The position numbers and the translations under genes were made by a program. A stretch of 64,000 nt of DNA from Ditylenchus dipsaci. Lineage: Eukaryota > Nematoda > Chromadorea > Rhabditida > Anguinidae. The notes under the pieces are model-generated. The model searched no databases, was not told the DNA's origin, and was given only the letters and a program-made list of their open reading frames with translations. The stretch spans positions 124,001-188,000 of the forward strand of contig SADC01001324.1 of NCBI GenBank assembly GCA_004194705.1. The letters are read 5' to 3'. This document shows positions 35,570-45,396 of the stretch, one piece after another. Every line of letters begins with the position of its first letter. The stretch's first letter is position 1.

Positions 35570-36525
35570 CGCTACTGGCTTATACCCCCCCCCCCCAAAA
35601 AAGCTACTTTCTTATACCCCCCCCAAAATCGGACCTACTGTCATATACCCCCCCAAAAACCGACTTTTTTGGGAGTGTCTAAAAACCATTTTTATGCAAT
35701 AATTTTGCCATAAAAGGACCAGAAAAGCAGTTTAAAAGGAATTATGGGCTGTATTGGGAGGGGAAGGGAATAATACAGGGCCACTTTTTTTAGCTGCTTT
35801 ACCATGTTTTTCAACTCGAGCCGTGGCAAAAATAGACTCTATGTGCATTTTATGATCAAGTGTACTTCTCGGAATCATGTCTAAGGTAAGTGCGTGCGCG
35901 CATCTCTAACTCTCAACCATCCTGCGCCCCTTTCGGGGGGGGGGGGGCGGGGCTTGGAGTTGAGATGCGCACACCCACATACCTTAGACACAAATCACTC
36001 GAAAGCGACTCTGGATGCATGAAAAAGCATGCATACCAGAGTTTATTTATGCGGTAGGCCCCAGTATTCAAAACTATGTTCAACATCTTTGATTTTGCGA
36101 CCGAAAAGGGTTTACCCCCTCTTCAGGCCTGGGGCTACGAGCCAGAGGCTCAGCCGTCCAAAATTTACACGACAACCATCGGGATCCACCCGGCTGATCG
36201 GTCCGATCATTTCGAGTCCTTATACTTTTACGTGCACCACAAGTGGCTGGGTTTGAAAGTGACTTCAACGCTAAGAGAATTAATACTCTTTGGTACTTAT
36301 AGGCACTATAGAAGTGGCCCCTGTTTTGTCCCTTCCCCTCCCAATACAGCCCTTGAACCCTATTTTAATTGCTTTTCTGGACCTTTTATGGCGAAATTAT
36401 TGCTTAAAAATATGTTTTGACCACTCCAAAAATCTTGATTTTGGGGGGGTATAAGCCAGTAGGTCCGAGGATTGGGGGGGGTATAAGAAAGTAGCTGTTT
36501 TTGGGGGGGGTATAAGCCAGTAGCG
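35570..36525. repeat. Palindromic C-run/G-run element inserted in Harbinger 3' region
   Basis: Ends CGCTACTGGCTTATACC / GGTATAAGCCAGTAGCG. Three C runs on the left match three G runs on the right. The core (35750-36400) carries the GATGCGC repeat and CCTTTTATGGCGAAATTATT arms shared with 45700-45850. Confidence 0.85.
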
Positions 36526-36693
36526 CCGAAAATTTCTTAGTGACACAGAAAAGTGGAAATTTTTCACTTTCCATTTTCCACTTTCCATTGTAAATTTTCC
36601 TTTAGTGACACAGAAACTTTCCACTTTCCATTTTCCACTCTCCAATTTTCCATGGAAACTTTCCCAATCTTCAATTAGTGACATAGGCCCCAG

Positions 36694-37085
36694 ATAATCA
36701 AAACAAACTTGAAAAAAAGACGGACCTTAGGGAGTTACGAGCAATTTTATAAACAAACTCATCAAAATCTCGAAAAGTTTTTAGCGTAAAGCTTTCTTCC
36801 TGCGCACAAAAATTTGACATTCTGACACTGAAATCGTGATCAGCGTACCCGATTTGCTTATAAAACCACTCTTGGAAGTACAAGTTGGCCAGCATATTTC
36901 AAATTCCTCTCAACACACTAATTATTTGAATTACCAGCTACTGACTTACTCGAACTTTATTGTCTCGATTTTTTTACGTTAAAACTTTATGAGATTTTAA
37001 GGAGTTTGTTGATAAAAAATACTTGTGACTTCCTAAGGTCCGTCTTTTTCAAGTTTGTTTTGACTATCTGATGCAGAATACTTTT
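36694..37085. repeat. Palindrome that was the Harbinger target
   Basis: Left arm ATAATCAAAACAAACTTG...GACGGACCTTAGG (36694-36728), right arm CCTAAGGTCCGTC...CAAGTTTGTTTTGACTAT (37035-37073), followed by CTGATGCAG, the complement of the CTGCATCAG now left of the Harbinger. Confidence 0.85.
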
Positions 37086-37260
37086 CGGTAGTTTGGGAAC
37101 CTGGTCCCTCAATTTTTAAAACGATCTGAAGATATTGGCAACACTTCGTTACACAACTTCGGGGTGCCAAAAGAAGGGTGCTACGAGAATCTGGCGAAAA
37201 ACATCTCAGCAAAATCTTTTAAAAGACACTACTTGAAGTTTTCTGGTAAGACAAAACGCT

Positions 37261-37266
37261 TTTATT
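37261..37266 (-). terminator. Putative polyadenylation signal
   Basis: AATAAA on the minus strand about 170 bp after the stop of the membrane-protein gene. Confidence 0.45.
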
Positions 37267-37435
37267 TACAATAGACTTATCAACAACACAATACCCCACA
37301 CACATTACCAAACGAATAAGGGAATTATCGAACTAGCTGCATTTGAAGCTGACGAGCGAAAGCTTGCAATCACTAAAAATACACAATTAGCCGAAAATAA
37401 CGGATCACAGGGGCTTACACAGCATTTACGAGCCC

Positions 37436-38636
37436 TCTTTTCGGCCGTACCTCATTGCCTCTGGCTGAGCGTTACGTGCTGTTTCATCGGATTGGACCCT
37501 CGCACCAGGAATTTCGGCATTACAAGCTTTAGCTCGGACTTTTCGGCTTGACTTAATGGCATTAACCTTATCCCAATTTCGGCTAGAAGGTGCGCTATTC
37601 TGACGCTTAGATACAGACTTTACACTGCCAACATCTTTAAAGGAAATCTGAACTGGGCTTGAAGCGTAAGTTCTGGCAAGTGGTCTGTTATTGTCAATGT
37701 CATCCTTAAAAGACAGAATGGATACAGCGAGCGAACAAAAAATCCATCACCTTGCTAGGCTCCTTAGCAGACTTTAGCGAACCTGATATCTTGTTTTTCT
37801 TGACCACAGCTTTGGCGGAAGCACCTCAGCAGAGACATTTGTACCGGAGATATTCTTAGCTGGATCCTTCGCCGAAACCTCTTTGGATGGATAAAACCCT
37901 TCGCTGAAGACTGTCCAATGGCTTCTAATCCTAATGGCTGCACATTTGCTGGAGCCACTTCCGCTGAAATCATTCTTGATTGAGGAGGCTCAACTGTTTC
38001 CGAACTGTTCTTTTGCACAGCTTCGAAACCGATTGGCTGAACGCTAGCTAGATCGTAGATTTGAGCAGGAGGAAGATCAGGACTTCAGCAGGAACTGGCA
38101 GTGGTTTAGATGGATTCGAAGCACGACGAGCCGGTCTTTGCACTACAATGGTCTGAGTCTGCTGCTGAGTATAGGGCGAGTAGCCGGCGCCATAGTAAGG
38201 ATTCGCATTCGCATATGCACTGCTTCTTTGATAGTAATCATAATCATCCTACAAGGAAACAATAAGAACAAGAAGCAGAATCTATAGGACGGCTTACATA
38301 ACAACCGCCGACAAACGCTGATTATTCGTAATTTCCAAACCATCTGATGACGACTGTTGGAATTCCTTGCCACAAGCGGTGAGAGAGGAGGATATCGAAC
38401 AACTTCGCAGAGACAATTCAATTTGATCGGAATTATCCTTTTCGAGCACTTGATGGCTTTCTAAGCGGCCAGCTTTATTTTGCTTCAACTTCTTTCTGCC
38501 ACAGCGAAACTAAATTTAAAAAACTGGGGTAATAAAAAAACCAAAAAGGGAGTATGTTACCAAATTGAAGAGACTTGACATTCCCAACACAGAGCTGATA
38601 ATTGTCGCAAAAGAATAAGATACCAGAAAGAAGATT
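37436..38636 (-). CDS. Hypothetical single-pass membrane protein with basic low-complexity tail
   Basis: Exons about 38636-38561, 38509-38298, 38248-37751 and 37704-37436 (stop TAA). Exon 1 gives a hydrophobic helix (FFLVSYSFATIISSVLG, then MSSLFNL), followed at once by FRCGRKKLKQNKAGR, a classic stop-transfer. Next come Ser-rich sequence, a Tyr-rich segment (DDYDYYQRSSAYANANPYYG), then Pro/Ala/Ser/Lys-rich tail sequence ending SRKVRAKACNAEIPG to YGRKEGS-stop. At least three single-base frame breaks occur in exon 3. The start and any extracellular part upstream were not found. It runs opposite to Piezo, starting about 0.7 kb from it. No family recognised. Confidence 0.6.
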
Positions 38637-38704
38637 TATATGTGTAAATTTCTTACAAAAAGTTTTTCCTTCCATTTTAGGACAATTTATAATTCATTTT
38701 TTGG

Positions 38705-39020
38705 GCACTATTCCATTGTACCCCCCCCCCCAAAAAGCTATTCCAGTGTAACACCCCCCCCCCCCCCCAAAAACCAACTTTTTATATGCACTCAAAAATT
38801 TATACAGTCGAACTCCGATATAAGGCCACCCCGATATAAGGCCACCCCCGCTATAAGGCCACTCGAGACCAATTTTTTGGCCAGCAAAGAAAGAAATTAG
38901 TCAAAGTTCACCCCCGATATAAAGCCACCCGATATAAGGCCACCTTCGGCGGTCCCCAGGGGTGGCCTTATATCGGAGTTCGACTGTATGCACGTTGTAC
39001 AATGGAATAGCCGCATTTTT
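38705..39020. repeat. C-run MITE with an inserted pogo-like MITE
   Basis: Ends CTATTCCATTGTACCCCC / GTACAATGGAATAG, with two C runs (up to about 15) on the left side. The element at 38815-38986 is inserted in it. Confidence 0.75.
38815..38986. mobile_element. Pogo/Tigger-like MITE, TA duplication
   Basis: 172 bp, ends CAGTCGAACTCCGATATAAG / CTTATATCGGAGTTCGACTG, flanked by TA. Interior is repeats of CCGATATAAGGCCACC. CAGTCGAAC-type ends with TA duplication are typical of the pogo branch of Tc1/mariner. Confidence 0.88.
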
Positions 39021-39057
39021 TGGTTTTTCAAAGCACTTTCAAAGTAATTTTAATATA

Positions 39058-39264
39058 CCGTATTTTTCTAATTGCCGCACAGTCTCTAATTACCGCAGAC
39101 CCCAACTCCGAGGCCTTATATCTCCGAGCAGAGTCAATATTCTGCTAACGGCTTGATGCATTTTCTTAATACCAAGAGCCCTACGATTTCATTTTTCAGA
39201 TCTTGTTGAGCACCCGGAAACTTGAGATCGAACTCCAAATCGTGCGGCAATGAGGAAAATACGG
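39058..39264. mobile_element. MITE of the TACCGTATTTTTCTAAT family, TA duplication
   Basis: Ends CCGTATTTTTCTAATTGCCG / CGGCAATGAGGAAAATACGG, flanked by TA. It ends 66 bp before the first Piezo exon. Confidence 0.85.
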
Positions 39265-39330
39265 TACAAAGATCGTCTCTGGACACACTTCATTTAAAAG
39301 GAACATCATAGAATTTAGTACTTTCCCCAG

Positions 39331-42300
39331 ATGTCGTCCTCTAAAAAATTTGACGGTAAAGCAAGCAGATCGTGTATTGAAAAAGGCGAGGACAAGGATG
39401 GTCCACACAAAAACAAGGTAAGAACCGTATTATTCATTTCAAAGTTCTATTTTTACATCCTATTTGTAGTTCGCTGAAAACCAGATCGTAGAAATGGACG
39501 TCACGCAAGCATCTCTTCTGTCAATCCGCCATCCACTCAAGCAACTGTGACAAAATCTTTCGTTAAACAAAATATGCAGACGCCATCAGCTGAACCATCG
39601 CTCTCCGTCCAAAGAACACAAGTATTTACTGCCAATTCGCCACCAATGAAGACTGGAAGTGTCAGTATACCATAAATGTACTCATTTTTACTCATCAATT
39701 ATATTAATTACATTTTTTTGTAGGAAGTCGAAAAAGAAGACGTGACTCAAGTCGTAGAAACGGTAGCCGCTTCTCGGGAGTTCTATTCGTCTGTTGCCAC
39801 CCCAAAAGTGCTGGTCAATCGAAAAGGAGCGAGGAGCGCTGAGGCAAATACAACTGTATTTATATATTCTAATTGCCTCGTTATACTAATTATCATTTCC
39901 AGGAAGCAACAAGCATAGACAAAGTTACGACAAATGAAGAAACAGCCGTCCTCATACAGAATTCCCCTGCGAGTGTGGTCAAAACAGCAGAAAGTGCGGG
40001 AAACTCAGCTATAGAACTGCCATATCAAAAGTCACCAGCAGAATATCTGTCACGGTGTTTGACCCGACCTTCAAAAATCTTCACGATGTCTATCCAATCA
40101 TGCTGGTGCTTGATCTCATCTCCGTCGCCATCGTCTGCTTTGGTTATTCCGAATTTATTCCAAGTGGGCACAGCGATATATGGGAAGCTGTGTCTGTGAG
40201 TTGGTTGAATTTGTTCGGAAAATTGCTAACAAGACAACCCTGCCGGGGTGTCATTCTGTGAACCCTGTCGCGTGAATGATTTTGCATATCTATTACCAGA
40301 GAGCCTTCAGCAGTGTTATTTTTCAAAGACTTCATTGAGTGATTTTTTTAGCAGATTCTTGTAAAGCATCCCAAATTTATATAACAAGGTTCTCAATCTA
40401 ACCGTCATTTTAAGTACTAAATGCACACAACTCAAAAATAAAAGTTTTGTGGACAAAAGACATTGAATACAAATTTCCAACAAAGCCATGATAATCGGTG
40501 ATATTTCATAACTTTGATTTGATTGTGGAACCACTTTTTGTGGTAATATCGCCTCATTGGCCCATAGTTCATACTAGCTCTACAAGAATGTGCAAAAAAA
40601 TTCCCGTGATAGGGTTCTCAGAATGACACCCTGGAATGGTCCCTTGTGAGGTAAAAAATGGTAAATGGATTCAGGAAAATCACATGAAGATGGAGTTTGT
40701 ATTACTGCTCATTTCTTCACGATCTGCATCCTGATCGACAGAGCCATATATCTTCGGCGCTCAATTGTATGCAAATGTGTTTTCATGTTCGCTATATTTG
40801 TGTTCATCAATTGTTGGCTGATTGCACTGCCCTTGATTCAGAAACGGTTGGTAATTAACGCAAAAGGTCCTCATAGTAAGTACTCGTGCTTGCAGCACTA
40901 TCATGAAGAGTTGGATGTCTAAATGCTACTACATTATGAAGTGTTTCTATCTATTTGTATCCGGATGGCAGGTTTACAAGGGATACGTGACACTTACCAT
41001 GTCATATTTTGAGAAGCAAACATATGGAGTTATTTCCAGAATCATGAACAAATTGTTAGCAATGCAGTCCGTTTGCAAACTTAAAAACCACCATTTGTTT
41101 TAGGTTCGTATTGATCCCATTTCTCTTCGAGTTAACCACAACTGTAGATTGGGTGGCTACGGACTCTGCATTGGTATTTTCTATTTCTTTCTTCTGCTTT
41201 CTTGTTTTAGCTTAGTCATTAAGGGGTTTCATGACTTTTACAACATGGAAAATGTCTACAATATCATCTATAACCTTAAGTGCAGGGTTACTTGGGAAAG
41301 CATTATCCTGACGTAAGAGCATACGTGAAAGTTACACTTTTTGATCCTGTGTACCGTTTTCAGTCAATCGGCACAGCTAAAAGCAAATGGTGCAAATGTG
41401 CTTTCGGAGTGCCACTTCTATTGCTGATCGTTCTCATAGTCTGGAGCCCAATGCTCGCATTTTCTATTGTAAATTTCTTTGGGACTGATCTTGCCCTTGA
41501 AAGTGCCAGGCTGGGAATTCGAATCGAAGGTACCCGGTGAGCTAACATCTCCTGTTAGATAATGCATTTTGACCCTAGTATAGAACACCCCACCCCCTCC
41601 AAACTTAGGCCTTTTATAACTTAAGTAAAGAGCACCCAAATATACAGGGTGTAACAAGAAATTCCCTCATTTTGAAAAGCCATAACTTGACGCCACTGTC
41701 ATATAGACCCTCCCTCTGAAAGCTAATGTATACACCCCCCCCCCAAATAATTTTTCAGGTACCCCAAAACCATACTTTTGTTTTTAAAAAGCTGAAATGT
41801 CCCTGAGCTTGATGCCTACGGCCCGAAGCCTAAGGGCTAAGCCTGATTCCTAAGCCTAAAATTATTTGGGGGGGGGGGGGATGGTTGTGGGGCTATATTA
41901 CAAGAGGGTTTAGGTAGGGGGGGGCATGTTACAGTAGTGCCCATAACTTTTTTCGAGGTCGTTTTTCAAAATTCTGTTTTTACAGATCGATTTTCATCGC
42001 TGACAATATTGTTCAGTTTAAAATGCGAAAAAGACGATTTCGCTTGCGCCCCCCCCCCCCCCGTTTTTTGTAATGTACGCTAAACAAATATTGTCGGCGA
42101 GAAAATCGATCAGTAAAAACTAAATTTTTAAAAAATGACCTAGAAAAAAAGTTATGGCCACTTCAAAATGGGGGAATTTCTTGCTACACCCTGTATGTCC
42201 CAGACTCGGAAAATGTGCGTAAACTATTTATGGGTTAACTACCGTATTCTCTCTAATAGACGGGTCCTCTCTATTTGAAGGGTCCTCTCTAATAGACGGG

Positions 42301-45155
42301 TCCCTACGAGACCAAAACTAGGGGGTAAACCATGTTTTATAGCAGTTTCAATATGAAGTCAAAAATATTTTCGGATGTTGAAAAATAGACGGGTCGACCC
42401 CTCTATTAGAGAGAATACGGTATATGGGTTTATTCATTGTATTAAAGCGCCGGCATTTTTTATCCAAACTATTCAGCCACTTTATGAAATGAGAGCTGAG
42501 GGTCAAGAAGATCTAGTAACACTAACTTTTGATCATGGAAGCCCTGCTCGCAAGTGGATGGAGAAATTTACAAAGGGTCTAAAATCAAAAGAGATGACAG
42601 CGAACAAGCCAGATCTTTCTTCTTAGAATACAAAACAAAGGAGTAATTGTAAGTCTGATTTCGGCGTTTATTCCAGTGATATTTTACTACTGCAGCGCGT
42701 GCGCTTTCAACCAGAATCTGAAGTTCCGTGGCAGATGTCAGCGGAGAATTTAGAGTCGTTGAAGAATGTGATGAGAAAGAATGAAACCGAATTAACTCTA
42801 AGGCTGATAGTCGAAATTGAGTTTAAGCAGATGCGCCTGTCTCCCATGAAAGATCCTCGCGTACATTCTCTGTCTTACGGTAACTTGAAACTTGAGCGGT
42901 CTTTGTGATTTTTTCAAGGTTTTTCAGCAATTCCGATCAAATCCGAGTTAAGAAAGAGCTTTTTGGATATCCTTGCTACCGACCTGGCCAATGCGACGAT
43001 CAACGGATTGCTTCAGGATGATGCAAGCATGCATTTGGTAATGGAGTTAGTATTTAGTTGCAACTACACTGTAAGTTTTTCTTAGGTAGTTCCGTATGCT
43101 TTGCCTAATTTTGTGATAGTTCAAAACGAAGGAGAGGTGCTACCAGGTAATTACAGGTGTCCCGAGAAATTTGATATACTTTGAAGAGCCATAACTTTTT
43201 TTCTGGGTCGGATTCCGTAAATCTGTGAATACTGATCGACTCAGAATATGCATGACAATTTTTTGGTATATAAAGTCAAGAACACGATTTTCGCTTGGTC
43301 CCCCTGTGTTTCGGGTCCTGGACTTTGGATGGTCTCTGGATGGGTGCACTACGTTTCACCGTCCCTGTTTTCACCGTTCACTATTTTCACCGTCACTATT
43401 TTCACCGTCACTATTTTCACCGTCACCTATTTTCACCGTCACTATTTTCACCGTCGCCTATTTTCACCGTCACTATTTTCACCGTCACCTATTTTCACCG
43501 TCACTATTCACCGTCACCATTTTCACCGTCACTATTTTCACCGTTCACTAAATTCACCGTCAGCATTTGAGGACCACTTTTAGGTCTAAATTTTCGAAAT
43601 TTTTAAAATTTTTGGTACCAAACTGTAGCCCTGAATGTCAGCTACATTTTGGTACTACAATTTCTAAAAAAACGAAAAATTTTAGTTCTAAACTATAAAA
43701 GACGCTCACCCTGCGTTCTACCGTGATGAAAAAGTGTGAGATTGAACGCCTTCTAAAGTTTAGTTCTAAATTTTTTTTATTTTTTCAGAATTTGTAGTAC
43801 CAAAATGTAGCTGACATTCAGGGCTACAATTTGGTACCAAGACTGTTAAAATTTTAGAAAAATTTAGATCTAAAAAGCGGTCCTAAAGTGCTGACGGTGA
43901 ATTTAGTGAACGGTGAAAATAGTGACGGTGAAAATAGTGACGGTGAAAATAGGTGACGGTGAAAATAGTGACGGTGAAAATAGTGACGGTGAAAATAGGT
44001 GACGGTGAAATAATGACGGTGAAAATAGGTGACGGTGAAAATAGGTGACGGTGAAAATAGTGACGGTGAAAATAGTGACGGTGAAAATAGTGAACGGTGA
44101 AAACAGTGACGGTGAAACGTAGTGCACCCTCTGGATGGGCAAGGCCCGAACTACAGGTGGGACCAAGCGAAAATCGTGTTTTTGACTTTATATACCAAAA
44201 ATTGTCATGTGATTCTGAGTCAATCTGCATCGACAGTTTTTTAAATTCACTCCAGAAAAAAAGTTATGAAACTTCAAAGTGTATCAAATTTCTTCGGACA
44301 CCTGTACTTATCCTCGCTGCAAAAATATTTTTTGGTTCTAATGCCTTTTTTTTCGTTATAGCAAAGTCATTGTTGGATGCCGCCATCGAACAAAATTCGG
44401 CAGAGGTGGAGAATGAATGTCAATGCAATAGCACATACAATGATTTGAACATGAAGATTGCAGTACAGGATTCGAATATTTACTGGACTGCTGGAATGAA
44501 ACCTAACAGTGGCCTTGTGAAGCGAGAATTGGTGGGTGACCTCTATTTTTCCAAGTTTTGATTATCCTTTTTCAGAACTTTGATCCTATGACTGTGGAGT
44601 TCGGTCTGCGACACAATCGATATCTAGAAGTCTTTGCATTCGTTGATAGAGCCTTCCCTAAGAACGTCCCGTCGTATGTGGTTAAAGGAGGGTCTGTTCA
44701 TTCTCTTATCAGTTAGTCTTGTCACTATCCGGTGCTAAACATCACATTTTTCAGGATTATCGGAATGTACATCGTCGTTGTTCTCACCTTTGGTCAGCTC
44801 ACAAGGAGAGTTCTTGCTAATGCCCCACATGTTGTAAGAAGGCTTATCGTCATGTGCTCCCATTTTTTATCTCACTTATTTCTTTCAGGTGCCAGTTGAT
44901 AAGACTCCCAATCCAGACAGGTACCGTCAAGTTGAGTACATTTGTCTTAATGTGTGACATGTTTAGGTTGCTACTACTGTGCCACGAACTTTACTTAGCT
45001 CGAGAATTAAAAGATTTCGCTTTGGAGCAGGTGAGCTTGAGCTATTATTTGTGCGGTGTTTCTAGTACCATATTCAGAAACTCTTCTGGCGGCTTATCCT
45101 CATTTTGCGCTCTAACGTCGTTTTCATGCGGGTTACAGAAGAAGAAGCCACGTAG
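39331..45155 (+). CDS. PIEZO: Piezo mechanosensitive cation channel, C-terminal pore module
   Basis: Exons 39331-39417, 39470-39660, 39724-39855, 39903-40195, 40675-40860, 40896-41070, 41104-41173, 41211-41536, 42448-42642, 42677-42879, 42928-43037, 43086-43146, 44362-44531, 44576-44691, 44755-44833, 44889-44920, 44967-45030 and 45066-45155 (TAG). Known role: trimeric stretch-gated channel. Seen in order: a Ser/Thr-rich cytosolic stretch; a last blade helix pair (DVYPIMLVLDLISVAIVCFG, LIDRAIYLRRSI); the PFxxE(x6)W signature (IPFLFELTTTVDW); anchor and outer helix (DPVYRF, CAFGVPLLLLIVLIVWSP); the extracellular cap (DILLLQRVRFQ, VPYALPNFVIVQ, CQCNSTYNDLN); inner helix (IIGMYIVVVLTFGQLTRRVL); and the CTD (LLLLCHELYLARELKDF, ending FMRVTEEEAT). 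Full Piezos exceed 2000 residues; this model has about 860. The ATG at 39331 follows CCCCAG, so it is either a start or an internal exon edge. Frame breaks of one base occur at about 40060, 40700, 41295 and 42600. Introns hold at least four TA-flanked MITEs. AATAAA lies at 45210. Confidence 0.92.
40240..40634. repeat. Palindromic MITE in a Piezo intron
   Basis: Ends GGGGTGTCATTCTG / CAGAATGACACCCTGG with further mirrored GAACCCTGTC/ATAGGGTTC. Confidence 0.75.
41645..42193. mobile_element. Palindromic MITE, CAGGGTGTAACAAG ends, TA duplication
   Basis: 549 bp; CAGGGTGTAACAAGAAATTC / GAATTTCTTGCTACACCCTG flanked by TA. Inverted arms include GCCATAACTT and long C and G runs. Related CAGGGTGTCCC ends occur at 48817 and 43154. 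Confidence 0.88.
42242..42420. mobile_element. MITE of the TACCGTATTCTCTCTAATA family, TA duplication
   Basis: 179 bp, ends CCGTATTCTCTCTAATAGAC / TCTATTAGAGAGAATACGG, TA on both sides. It lies about 30 bp upstream of a Piezo acceptor. Confidence 0.9.
43154..44304. mobile_element. Palindromic element, CAGGTGTCCCGAAGAA-type ends, TA duplication
   Basis: 1151 bp filling a Piezo intron, left end CAGGTGTCCCGAGAAATTTG, right end complement, TA on both sides. It was itself hit by the 786-bp foldback at 43343-44128. Confidence 0.88.
43343..44128. mobile_element. Foldback with TTTTCACCGTCACTA tandem arms, 9-bp duplication CTCTGGATG
   Basis: 786 bp. Both ends read GGTGCACTACGTTTCACCG in inverted orientation. 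Each arm holds over a dozen ~15-bp TTTTCACCGTCACTA units. The centre is a palindrome around GGTACCAAACTGTAGCCC. CTCTGGATG repeats at 43334-43342 and 44129-44137. A 9-bp duplication points to Mutator-type transposition. Confidence 0.95.
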
Positions 45156-45209
45156 AAAAAGTGATTGTGTAAGGAGAATTTTTCTCCATTAATTACGTAA
45201 ACATATATG

Positions 45210-45219
45210 AATAAATAAA
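45210..45219 (+). terminator. Piezo polyadenylation signals
   Basis: Two overlapping AATAAA hexamers, 55 bases after the Piezo stop. Confidence 0.65.
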
Positions 45220-45329
45220 GTGTTTATATCGTCTGTTAGTATAGGGCCATCTATATTCTGAGACTTTTTCAAAGTGACACAGATCTGCTAGGCGAGCACT
45301 GCCATTGAGTACAATTAACAATAAATTAC

Positions 45330-45396
45330 CTTAGAGGTTAGCAGTTCCCTGAAGATGTCAATTGCTATCACACTTCCTGTCCTACCACAACCTGCA
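45330..45396 (-). CDS. PTP exon: end of catalytic loop and following helix
   Basis: Completes HCS|AGCGRTG and continues SVIAIDIFRELLTSK. Acceptor TTTCAG, donor GTAATT. Confidence 0.92.

Larger units (their letters stand above)
31977..36690 (+). mobile_element. PIF/Harbinger DNA transposon, full length with 3-bp duplication CAG
   Basis: 4714 bp. Ends GGGCCTATGTCACTA / TAGTGACATAGGCCC, flanked by CAG at 31974-31976 and 36691-36693. Encodes the two genes of the superfamily, a DDE transposase (32398-34373) and a Myb/SANT-like protein (34523-35374). Subterminal regions are packed with GGAAAGTGGAAAATG motifs (31990-32215; 35505-35560; 36545-36670), likely transposase-binding arrays. Two later insertions lie inside (33045-33826, 35570-36525). 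Removing the transposon restores CTGCATCAGATAATCAAAAC, whose inverted partner is still present at 37056-37079. Confidence 0.96.

Noticed and set aside
36076..36420. 114-codon frame MFNIFDF...
   Set aside because: Lies in a repeat core present at 45.8 and 50.2 kb with different frames; no conservation of the reading frame between copies.
43225..44230. Frames of about 110 codons full of FTVTIFTV / SPSLFSP repeats on both strands
   Set aside because: Produced by the TTTTCACCGTCACTA tandem arms; they mirror each other because the arms are inverted.
45192..45297. Minus-strand stretch (KVSEYRWPY...FIYSYMFT-stop) as the last PTP exon
   Set aside because: It resembles a PTP C terminus only loosely, lacks MVQT and does not join in phase; the exon at 30911-30985 fits far better. 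Kept as an alternative in a finding.
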